From Absidia repens (Eukaryota; Mucoromycota; Mucoromycetes; Mucorales; Cunninghamellaceae): a stretch of DNA of 64,000 bases. Below, in pieces: positions 35,551-45,823 of this stretch. Where the stretch lies: contig MCGE01000014.1 of NCBI GenBank assembly GCA_002105175.1, forward strand, positions 124,001 to 188,000. The letters run 5' to 3'. The notes beneath the pieces were generated by a model that saw only the letters and a program-made list of their open reading frames with translations, made no database searches and was not told the DNA's origin. Numbering within the stretch: position 1 is the first letter of the stretch; the number at the start of each line of letters is the position of its first letter. The position numbers and the translations under genes were made by a program.

Positions 35551-36983
35551 ATGAGTATATACACCTTACTTGTTTTGTTAACAATATTTGGATCTCACTT
35601 AAGTTTAGTGCAAGCTTCCATCACTGTCATTGTAAGTACTGTTATTGTTTACTAGAAAATGGACACGATGGGGAAATGAGACAAACGCAAAACGATGTTC
35701 CTTTAATCATCATCTTCATCATCATTGTTTATATTTCGTGTAGGCGACGAATGAAACGTATGCGGATCGTATAGCTGCTTTTGGCCCAAGGATCGAAGAC
35801 AGTGGCGAAGGATGGACAGGGTATTTGATGGCACCGTTATCTTACGAACTACGACATGGGTGTGAACAAATGGAGGCACCTTCAAAGGACCGTTGGATTG
35901 CTCTGGTTGAACGAGGCAACTGCTCCTTTATTGACAAAGTCAGATCCATGCAGCAAAGCGGTGCTATTGCCGTTGTAGTCGGAGGTAAAAAAAATTGGGT
36001 GACGGTGCTGGGTGGATGATGATGATCTTTTTCTTTTTAGCTTCTTTTCCTTTTATATATTAACTTCCTCTCCCTTTTTTTGTGTATATTAATACAAAAT
36101 AGACAAATACTATAATGGTTGGGTAACAATGTATGCGCCTGGTAAGAATATATAAACAAAAAAAAAAAAAAAACATATAAACAAAAACCGAACGAATAAC
36201 GTGATCGTACGAAAAGTCAGACTAAGTTTTCTTTTCTTTTTTTTTGTATATGATGCAGGCGACACCTCTGATATACATATACCTAGTGTTTTTGTAGCCC
36301 AGCGCCAATATCAAGCACTCCTGCAGCAATCAGAATTATTCAAACAGCCTATGCAAGTCCGAATGGATAAAGATGATATGCTTACTTGGTAAGAAAAAGA
36401 AGAAAAGAAAAAAGCCTCACATGTGATACTTAATTGGGTTTTATTATACATGTCATACAAAGGCCATTATTAGACATGTTATTAGTGGTGGTACTATCAC
36501 CAGCTGTCATGATGTTATTCATTTATACCACATGGAGGATGCGACAACGACAGCAACGAAAACAAGACTTGGCACCAACGGATTTTGTAACCAAGTTGCC
36601 ATTACGCACATTCAAAAAGAACAAGGAACCTAGCAATGGCGATGGTGGTGATGAATCTATGATCGACGAAGAAACCCGACATCCCGAATGCGCTATTTGT
36701 CTCGAGGATTATGCAGATGGTGATATCTTGCGTGTGCTTCCTTGCAAACATGAATTCCATTCCACTTGTATTGATGCATGGCTTACTGGGCACAAGAAAT
36801 TTGTAAGTTTTTGAAATACGTATCCTCATCGGAGATGACGATAGTATAGAATAAACTTTCTAAATGACGTTTTTTTTTTTTTTTTTTTTTTTTTTTTTGT
36901 TTATTTAATGATAGTGTCCCGTTTGTAAAGCGGATGTCTGCCGAAATGAACCCAATGAAAATACCCCCTTATTATCTGTTTGA
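35551..36983 (+). CDS. PA-TM-RING E3 ubiquitin ligase (RNF13/RNF167-like)
   Basis: Exons 35551-35631, 35744-35984, 36103-36141, 36259-36388, 36463-36802 and 36915-36983 give 299 residues. The protein has a signal peptide ([22 protein letters not shown]) and a protease-associated domain ([43 protein letters not shown]). A membrane span follows ([19 protein letters not shown]) and then a RING-H2 finger ([28 protein letters not shown]), whose last Cys pair is on the final exon. The C-terminus NENTPLLSV contains an acidic dileucine motif (ExxxLL), a sorting signal to endosome or vacuole. Family members ubiquitinate membrane cargo in the endolysosomal system. The last intron has a T run of about 30. 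Confidence 0.92.
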
Positions 36984-37900
36984 ATCTATCTTCTCCTCGC
37001 GCGCCCTTACTTTTTATATACACACTTCCATTTATATGATTCATGTAGTTGTTATTTGATCCTCATCCCCATTCTCTACCCTATTTCACATCATTCATAA
37101 AGTAGTGAATATTTCTTTTTTCTTACACATATATCTTTGTCACTATATAATAAATTCCATTTTTTATATGATTGTCCTCCAATGTTGAAATGATTCTTTT
37201 GAAATCGAAAGTTTTTATATATCTTCTCTTTTTTTGTATTGATATTCATAGTAGACTACATTACACTACATTTTTGCAGATCAATGGCATACTCTCCGTC
37301 TCTTTTTTTCAATGTCGCTCTATGCCTCCAGCTCCATTTTTTGATAGGCGAACTTGAAGCGAAGATATCGAGCATGGTGCATCTTTGCTATATTGTACAA
37401 CTAGACCTCAATGGGTGCAACGTTTTATATTTCAATTTCCAAAACATTCTCTCTCGTGCGCAAAAACATTGATCGAATGCATCTCAGGAAAAGATCCTTG
37501 AAATGTGGTTTTTGATGAAATTAAATCATCATCTTAGCAGGTAGTTTCTTCGAGCTCGACTGGTTTTAGTCTGGAACTTCATTTTTATTATGACATATTA
37601 CACAATAAAATCAAAATGCAAAGTTAATTATATACAGTATATCAAGTTTGGTGGAAGCCACGTTAAGGACTGCACTCACAGCACAACTTAAATTTAATAA
37701 TATAGTTGGTATTTTATGAATAAAGCCATGTTTGATGTTAAGTGATCAACGACTATCGATTAGTCACGAAACTATGGGGCGGGGGGAGGTGATAAGTAGT
37801 CATAGTGGTTGAACTAGGAAGCAGATGTATAATACACAAATAGCTATTAGAACAGCTCTAATCACTATCTTATGGGTCAGAGTATAGGCTACTAAAACGG
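36984..37900. other. Spacer after the RING gene, no gene seen
   Basis: 3' flank with AATAAA-like sites (37150) and AT-rich sequence. Short frames near 37172-37472 are T-rich and unsupported. Confidence 0.4.
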
Positions 37901-38575
37901 CATATTTTATTGAAGCCTATTTGTAGAAACTATAACGAAAGATGACGGGTTCATTATAACAAGGGAATTAGTGGAAGGAAAAGGACACATGAGGGATACC
38001 AATGGGAATTCAGAAGAATGGTCAACACTAATCTAAATGGACGATTGTATAATGGAAGTTAATATAATATTCAGCATAAGGCATGAGGAAGACTACAAAT
38101 GGATATCTTTTATTGAAGTACAGCATATGGTCAACACTAATCAGAAGCTGTGTTGATCATAAAAAAGGATCTACTGGACAGGACATGAAAGAGACTAACA
38201 AAACATTTTTCATTAAAGCAAGTAAAAAGAGACATATTTTATTCGAATGTAGACACAAACTATGGACAAACTAATACCAAACTAAGCTAATGAAGACTTC
38301 AGAAAGCCAACTAACGGTGTCTCCAGATCCCAGATTCAAAATGAAAGGGTTTCCCCATGCATCTTGTAATCCCTGAGTTAAACCCCCTTCTAAACTATTC
38401 CTGATACAATTCTAGGTCCAAAATAACACCATAGAAGTTGAATGATGAAGGAAAAATGACAAAAAAAAAAAATCAAAACAAAAGAGAGCCGAAAAATAAA
38501 GAAGGCGGGAGAGTGGAAAAAATATATATTTCACGTGGGCGGGATTTAAAATGTCTGTCGCCTCACTCCGAACTG
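37900..38575 (-). repeat. Interspersed repeat, copy C (near full length)
   Basis: Same order as copy B: three subrepeats with TTTTATTGAA/ATTTTATTCG near 37910, 38109 and 38236, then the AAAGGGTTTCCCCATGCATC core (38343). TCTAAACTATTCCTGATACA, GAAGTTGAATGATGAAG and the TTCACGTGGGCGGGATTTAA head (38530) follow. Similarity is continuous over about 650 bp, with scattered substitutions and indels. Confidence 0.75.
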
Positions 38576-39071
38576 TACCGTACGTATAATGCTCAAGGCA
38601 CAGATTCTTCATGGTATCCTCCTGAAGCTATTCTAATATGGAATGGGATGCCCCTTCACAAAATCAATTCTTTCCCCGTCCGTATTAACTCCTATAAAAT
38701 GTCCACGAAATGAGTTTTTAAACCAATCCCACTCATTATAGAAAACGGACGCCTCGGTAGCTCGCCAGGTGACAAATGCCTATTAACCCCACTGCCCCGA
38801 TTAAATCCTGACACAGTTCCCTATTGATGGTATAATGAAAAAGACGATAATTTTATTGAAGACAATTGAATAAAAGAAGATTGAGACTAATAAAAAAAAC
38901 AAGGTAGGCAAGCGTGTAAAATATCTGGGGGTGTGAATATGTATAAACGATCATGTATGTGTGCTCAAAAGAACGAAGATATATGTAAAAAGTAAAAAAT
39001 AAAAGTGTGATTGTGAGGGTAAAGGATAAACTACTAAGCTTAGGTCGAATTGATAACGGCTCAGTCCATCC
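38576..39071. other. Spacer with tRNA-like relic
   Basis: Between 38751 and 38815 the plus strand reads GCCTCGGTAGCTCGCCAGG, then about 30 nt later CCGATTAAATCCTGAC. These resemble the A and B boxes of a tRNA or a tRNA-derived SINE at a natural spacing. The acceptor ends do not pair well, so no tRNA is called. Confidence 0.35.
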
Positions 39072-40905
39072 TCAGCTGGCAAGAGCGTGTGGCTCCTTCT
39101 AACATAAAAAAAAAGCAGGACATGTGGTAAGTATGATAATAAACGTTGACATCAATTTTTTTTTAATCAGATTCACCTTCATGAGCATCAATTCTTCATC
39201 CAATTCATCTTCTTCTTTTGCTAATGCCGAATCCAACTGAAGGGCCGCTGCGTGCCGCGCTAAAAAGAAAACAAAGATTTTTATTAGTTGTTGTTTTTCT
39301 CAAAAACAAACTATTTAGTTACCTTGTCGTTTCCGGGAATCCTGTCGACTCGATTCTGTTGCTGGTCTTTTCCGCAAAGTACGCTTATTCGTCACGCGAG
39401 AATAAGCTTCATTAAATAGATCTTTAAAAGAAAGGAAGGCGCGGTCAATCAGAGCATTTTTGGTAATATATGTACTATTTACCTTTGATCTTTAACAAAC
39501 CATGGTCTTTGTCTTCCTTGATTAGCTTTTTCCGATCTTCAATCACGGCCATGATCGCATCATGCAGATGTCTTCTTTCAATCTACCAAATAAAAACAAA
39601 CAGAAAAACACATCATGTGAGTACATCATTCAAAAGTGGTGAAAACAAAACAGAGCTTACATTGTATTCTTCTTCAATGACGGCCATGTCTTCCTGATAC
39701 AACTGTTCCACCCATTCCTGTTGATACTTTAAAAAACATGCGGCATCAGCGATCATCGTTTGTCGTTTCACGTCCAAATCGGCAACCAATTCCAAATAAG
39801 TCTCATGTGCATCTACAATTGTATTTTAATATATCTATGTTAGTTCTTCGCCCTCTTTCCACTACTTTTTTTTGGGGGGGCAGGTCGTTACTTGCCATTT
39901 TGTAAGGATTTCAGTTCTTGTTGCAAAGAAGCCAACTTTTCCTGGTAAACACTATAAAAATAAAATAAGAAAAGGAAGGGAAGAGGGGGGTCAGTCCATC
40001 ACCCGTGTTCACCCCCTGAGAGATCGTCATTTCATCACCTACTCTTCCTTTTGTTCCCGGAATTGATGCTCCATCCAAGTCAGTAATTGATTCCATTCTT
40101 TGAGAGGTTCCACATGGTGCGACGACGTGTAACGATGCAAGGTGACGGCCGCCGTCGGCGCCGTTCCAGAGCCCGCTACCATCGCCTCGTGGAGTCCATG
40201 GTATTCCGAGGGAGTGGGATAATTGTAACCGTTGCCGCTGCCATCACTGCTGCTGTTGATATTGGCGTGGTTGTTGTTGTCTTCATGCCAGGTGGTGGCG
40301 GTAGCCAATGTTGCTTGGTCAGGCACCATAAATCCACGAGACGTGCGCCGTAAGTAAGTGTCACGTTCTGAAGATGACTTGCTAGGTTTCAAGGCCGACC
40401 CCCAAGAATCATTGGCTGGATAGCGATGATGAATAGAAGAAGACGGCGCCGTCGACGGTGGTGGGTGTGTCGATGTGGGATAATTATGCTGATAAGATGA
40501 TATGGCCATGGGTAATGGTGTTTGCTGAGGGGGTATATGGCCCGGACTAGGTGTGGCCGCTGCTGCTGTTGCTGTTGTTGTTGCTGCTGGTGGCACGGTG
40601 GTAGCAAGATGTGGCAATGACGAAGATGGGTATACGTAAGACAACGATAACGTAGGCATAGGAGTATACGATGTACGAGTAGTGTGCGTGCTGTGCTGTG
40701 GAAGTCGAGGAGGGGTAGCAGAAGTATCCAAGTCAGGACGCATAGAATGAGGGCTGTAGGCGTGATCCAAACGAGGCGATTCACCATGAGAATATAAAGG
40801 TTTAGTTAATCGCGGCAACATTGATGGAGGAGGGGGTGGTGGTGTCGGTAGCAATCTTGCATCCACGCCAGCTTGGGCAACGATGTAGCTTAATTGAGGT
40901 AACAT
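39072..40905 (-). CDS. Proline-rich protein with C-terminal coiled coil (function unknown)
   Basis: The large first exon (down to 40043) encodes a disordered region rich in Pro, Ser, Thr and His, with a PPPPPP run (LLPTPPPPPPSMLPRL). A segment that starts a coiled coil follows (EPLKEWNQLLTWMEHQFREQK). Exon 2 (39896-39951) continues DVYQEKLASLQQELKSLQN. The next intron must use a GC donor (GCAAGT) to reach exon 3 at 39812 (DAHETYLELVADLD). Later exons are helical and charged (IERRHLHDAIMAVIEDRKK, DLFNEAYSRVTNKRTLRK, LDSALAKEEDELDEELM) and end KEPHALAS. The chosen start is ATG 40905 (MLPQLSYIVAQ). The frame is open upstream to an ATG at 41196, which would add about 97 residues including a hydrophobic run that looks like translated pyrimidine-rich leader. 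It is divergent from the eIF2B gamma gene. Confidence 0.7.
39813..39895 (-). other. GC-AG intron in the coiled-coil gene
   Basis: The upstream exon ends LQN plus one base, followed by GCAAGTAACG, the optimal context for a GC donor; the acceptor is TTGTAG. The GT two bases further would shift frame and give a stop after three codons. The GC-AG reading restores N-DAHETYLELV. Confidence 0.8.
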
Positions 40906-41196
40906 TGGTGTGAGTAGGTGTGTAATTGTGTGATCAAAAAATGAGATTACTGGAGGAGCCAACCAATTCAATATTGTGATGTCAATGGAAGGAGTATGAA
41001 GCGGTAAAGAGGAAGAAAGGCCAACGACAAATAAGATTAGGAATAAGAATAAGAATAATAAAGAGAAGAAGAAAAAGCGACCAAAATAAGTGAGAATCAA
41101 ATCCGAGACGGAGTTGAAAATTCCAGAAGAAAAGGGACAATGATCCAAATCAAAATTTTTTCTTGACAAAATGAAAAAGTAAAAGGCAGCATACAA

Positions 41197-41522
41197 AAAG
41201 TTTTGTTCGAATTATCGTGTAAACCGTGAAGTAAATGAATAGTTTTTCCATTATTGGGGTAGATGCTCCACGAAAATAACGAGTGTTTCTTTTTTTTTCG
41301 GGTTCCTTTCCATGGATTTGGGCGTAGATTTCGATGCGAATTTTATTATTGGGTAGCGATGTTATTTTTTAGGGTGCGGAGGTACTGGCCCTGATTTCAT
41401 TTTGAATTGAACATTTTTCAACAGGTCGGAAATTGAATATTTTTTTTGTGACTAGAGAGCCAAACCCAAAAAAAGCAGGTTCGAAAAAATTCTATTTGAT
41501 ATCCTTTTTTCTTTTCAACGAC
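41197..41522. promoter_or_regulatory. Divergent promoter region, coiled-coil gene / eIF2B gamma
   Basis: A compact spacer of about 330 bp separates two divergent starts. Nothing beyond AT-rich leader sequence is recognised. Confidence 0.4.
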
Positions 41523-43643
41523 ATGAATTTACTATTTGAAAAGACTAAGCATCACCGTCAAAGTGAATTCCAAGCTGTCATCTTGGCTGGTTACGGAAGC
41601 AGCAACAGGTACGACAGTAATTAAAAAATGAAGCCAATAGAGCGCCAAAAAAAAGCAACTACAACGATAAAATCCGATCTCTGACCGTCTACTCTTTTGT
41701 TCTTTATTAGATTGTACCCCATCTCTGAAGATGAAAATTTACCAAAAGCACTTCTTCCGGTAGGAAACAAACCCATGATTGCTTATACTTTGGATTGGTT
41801 AGAAAAGGCTGGGATTTATGGTAAGCTTGGCTAGTTTTATTGCAACAATACACGCGTGTGAGCTAAGCAAAATTCGCTTGTTATTGTAGATGCCATTGTT
41901 GTCATTCAAACGACCGGCAATGCGCAACAAAAACTCTCTGGATATTTGTCAAGAAGCTATACTGGCAGTGTACATTGTAATGTGGTTGGTGTGGAGGAAG
42001 ACTGCGAAACTGCGGAAGCCTTACGTGCTATCAAGGACAAGATTGATGTAAGTATTTGAACCATGTGGAAACAATGAGTAAGATTGACTCACATTTTTCG
42101 TTTTTTTCAGCGTGACTTTTTGGTACTTCCTTGCGACTTGATGACAGAATTGAACCCTAGGGACTTACTGGATCAACATCGAGTCAATGGATCGACGATG
42201 ACAGCCCTATACTATGAACCCAGCAATTTGGAAGCGATTGGGAAAGATGATGGTAAGAAAATGTTCGGCCTAACGTATAGCTTTTACAAAGAAATATATA
42301 GGAGACTCATCAGCGTTTGTTTGATTATAGAATTACTTCCTTATGTTGGCATTGAACCCACCCGGGATGCCCTTGTTTACAAAGCAAATCGATCTGACGA
42401 TGAAGATTTTTCTATGCGTATGTCTCTTTTAACAAGGTAGGAAAGAAAAGGTTCGGTGTTTTTTTGAATAGCGTCAACTCAATTTTAAGAATGATTAATG
42501 TATTAGGTTTCCACGTGTCCGTATTCACACCGATCTGCAAGACGCCCATCTTTATATATTTAAACGATGGGTAATTGATATGGTGGCTGACAAGGAATCC
42601 ATTGCAAGCATATCTGATGACCTGATACCCATGTTGGTGAAATGTCAATATCAAAAGAAAATGGTGGAGCGCGAAAATGTGGAAAAATGTAAGTAGAAAG
42701 CCAGTTTGTATAGTCAATTTGTTTCTCTGAGGAGGATAACGTATTGACTTTTTTATTTATTTACATATGATAGATGCGTCATCTTATCAACACTTGCTGA
42801 AAACGGCCCTCTCTTTATCCACGACGTCTTCAGATGATATTGATCAAGATATCTTTATGCCTGATCCTATTCATCCTTCGTTTAAAAGCCCGGTGACGAC
42901 TCGGGTGTTTATTTATCGGGATGGCTTTTGTGGACGTGGTAATACCATGGCAACGTATACTGAGCTCAATCGTTATGTAAGTGAATGAGATGCATCCAAG
43001 AAAAGAAGGAAACGAGAGACTCCTATTTATTCACTCACCATATCTTTATTTCCCCTTTTTTTTCCTTTTTTTTTTTTCTTTTTTGGTATGCGTATTTGTG
43101 TGTTTTAGGTCATCAAGCAAGGCACTCCCATTGTTCGTATCCCACCTACTGCTGAAGTAGCACCAAAGACGCAAGTGGGTAATGACTCTGTGATCGGTGA
43201 ACATACCAAGATTGATGAACGATCCTCTGTCAAGAAATCCTCGGTGGGTGCTCATTGTGTGATTGGAAAGAATGTCAAGATAGCCAACTCGGTGATTATG
43301 GATTATGTAGTTATTGGTGACAAGTAAGCTATATCAAGTGATCCAATTTATACGCACACATTCTTCTGATTGATTGAACTTGTTTTTTCTTCTTTTATAA
43401 AATTTAGTGCCAAGGTGGATGGTTGTGTGATCTGCAATAATGCAAAGGTATTGGATAAGGCTGTGTTGAAGGACTGCGAAGTTGCCAGTGACTTTGTGGT
43501 AGAAAAAGAAAGTAAGTGCTTGAAACAAAAAAAAAAAAAAGATGAATTTATGGTTCATACTCAATTATCTCTCTTTCTCTTTTTACATTATAGGCCAAGT
43601 TAAGGGTGAAAAATTAGTTGCTTTTAGAGAAGCCATATCATAG
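41523..43643 (+). CDS. GCD1: Translation initiation factor eIF2B subunit gamma (GCD1)
   Basis: It is a catalytic-subcomplex subunit of eIF2B, the guanine nucleotide exchange factor for eIF2. Ten exons (41523-41608, 41711-41820, 41890-42047, 42111-42252, 42331-42436, 42507-42688, 42774-42976, 43109-43323, 43408-43511, 43594-43643) sum exactly to 451 residues. The N-terminal half is a nucleotidyltransferase-like domain: FQAVILAGYGSSNRLYP, LPKALLPVGNKPMIAY, RDFLVLPCDLMTEL. The C-terminal half has left-handed beta-helix hexapeptide repeats (VGNDSVIGEHTKID, SSVGAHCVIGKNVKI, SVIMDYVVIGDN, KVDGCVICNNAKV). The length is normal for the family and no breaks are seen. Confidence 0.95.
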
Positions 43644-44053
43644 ATTAGCATTGTAGTTTATTTTGGCATAGTCATTAGTGACATTATATTGATTTATATT
43701 GTATAGAAATAAAAAAGAACAAAAGATTTTATATATTATGTGTTTATGGGTATGTGTATATATCCTTTTGCTCGGATGATTATGATGATGAGGGGAACAC
43801 ATCGTCGATACCTCTTATAGTTATGACGCACAAACAAGTTTGTGTAACATTATAGTATCCGCGCATTAGGAGGGGCGGGAGTGATCCAAAGGGGGAAAAT
43901 GACCTGCTTGCTCCTCACTTATTTTTTGCGCTCCCCAAAAAATAAAGTCGGGTCGTTCTTATATTATTCTTTCTTCTTTCGTTCTCTCATTCTCTTACTT
44001 CTCTTCATCCTTCTTCTTTATTTATACATATATTTATATACATATACTTCCTC
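43644..44053. other. Spacer eIF2B gamma / IPIINP-motif gene
   Basis: 3' flank with AATAAA near 43707, then a pyrimidine-rich leader (43960-44050). No gene is seen. Confidence 0.4.
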
Positions 44054-44663
44054 ATGTCTTTATCAAGTTACGATAGTGGTTATTCATCAGGTATAGCTTT
44101 TTTCTAAGAGCTTTATTGAATTTGTATGTTAATACTTATTCTATCTATATATCTACCTATCTCTATGGTATAGTGGGGCGCCTTGAACAGTTTAGAACCC
44201 AACATGAACTTGCAAGAAACTTTTATGATGATGTTGAATTCTGTCCCCTACTAAGCTTTGACGAGGTAAGGTCGTCACTATATTATTTTGCATTTCCTTT
44301 CGTATGTATGACACTTGACTGACGTTTTTATATCTGTAGGTGGCAGCTCATCGGAGTAGGATTCAACAACGATCGCCTTATTCTTCCCCAAGGTCTTCAC
44401 CACCCATTGCATATAGCTCTACCGCTTCACCACCAAAACGAAGGGCAATTCCTATCATCAATCCTGAAAATATGACACCAGTGGCTGTACAACAACAACA
44501 AGACTCTTCTTATCCTATAGCTCATTGGCAAGCCTTTCAAGATCGGCCGACTTCTTCTTACTCTTCTTCATCAATGATCAATAGTCATGGCATTCCTATT
44601 ATTAATCCAGCTACTGGTCAGCCTCTTTTACATCAACCAATGTATGATTTGACTGTGCGATAG
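44054..44663 (+). CDS. Small disordered protein with duplicated IPIINP motif (function unknown)
   Basis: Exons 44054-44090, 44174-44265 and 44340-44663 join with consistent phases to about 150 residues. After MSLSSYDSGYSSG comes a short helical segment (LEQFRTQHELARNFYDDVEF). The rest is Ser/Pro/Gln-rich disorder containing two copies of a short motif: RAIPIINPENMTPV and HGIPIINPATGQPL, about 50 residues apart. IxIxNPxTG-type peptides also occur in some translation and RNA-binding factors such as eIF4G, so a peptide ligand role is possible; this is inference. All splice sites are canonical. I do not recognise the family. Confidence 0.65.
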
Positions 44664-45823
44664 ATGATTTGAGCTGTAGATTTTACCCCCTCCCCACCCC
44701 TTCTCAATTGATTTCTTTTGATATCAGCTGCATTATATTCCTTTTTTTTTAACTGTCATATATCATGTATCATTTCCCTTTCCCTCCCTTTTTCTGGGTC
44801 TCCTCCCTCATTTTTACTTGTTTTTACCCTTACCTTATTTGTTACCTTTTATACTAGTATCATTCCCTCTTCTTTATTTGTTTATTTAACTTTTATAAAT
44901 AAAAAAATCACTACATATTTATTTTATAAAAAAGAAAGCAGTTACACATTATACGTTGATCACGGTATGTAGTCTTCATTGAATCAATTGTTTCATCCTT
45001 TGATTATCTATATCAATGTATCACAATATTGGTCTTATTGTAATATTCACTTGAGTAGAATGGTCGTCGTAGTAGTCGTCGTAGTGTATAGGAAAAGGGG
45101 CCTTAGCATGGCGAAGTCATGTGTTACAGCTTACTCGCTCTTTATAGTAATTCTTCCAGTTCTCATTGGGCCTTGTAATCAAAAATGGTACATGTTCAAA
45201 TGAAGTATAGTACGAAATACATCCCTTTGCATTGGTACTCCCTCAAAAGACAGTCTAAAGAATGCAGTAAGAATTGGTTGATTCTTTAATTACGGGGATT
45301 CAATAGTGATCCTCTCTATTTTTTCTTTTTTTACCTTTCTCATTGATACTCCCTCTGTGTGCACTCGTCACTACTACATATAAAAATAAAAAATAGTCTT
45401 GTTTGTTTACTCAAAAAGGATCGACCCGTTACAGATGAGTTGAAAAAAAAAAGGAAGAAAAAATCAAACGGTGTATTGTAATATGATAATGGGTTGCACA
45501 ACCAGTCAAATCGGTGGATTTATCGAGTCGCGCGCCTTTTCATTTTATTCAATTTTGATACTTGAGCCCGACAAAACCCCAATTTCCCTTTTTATCGCTT
45601 CTTTTCTTATTTCTTATTTTTATTTTTGTTACTATTATTATTATTGTCTTTCAACAACCTTTATACACGGTGTTTGTCTTTTTTTTTGTCCCCATTCGTA
45701 TTTTGGTGTGTGCCTTCCACTGAGTAAGTATGTGCCTGACTTCTGTTTTCAATATTGACATCCTCCCTAATCATCGTTTTTTACTAGAATCTGCCCGCCC
45801 CTCTCTCCTTCTCGACTCTTCCA
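44664..45823. other. Spacer of about 1.2 kb, no gene supported
   Basis: 3' flank of the previous gene and a pyrimidine-rich leader before the MIT gene. A plus-strand frame at 45471-45758 is Phe/Tyr/Ser-rich leader-like sequence and is not called. Confidence 0.45.
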
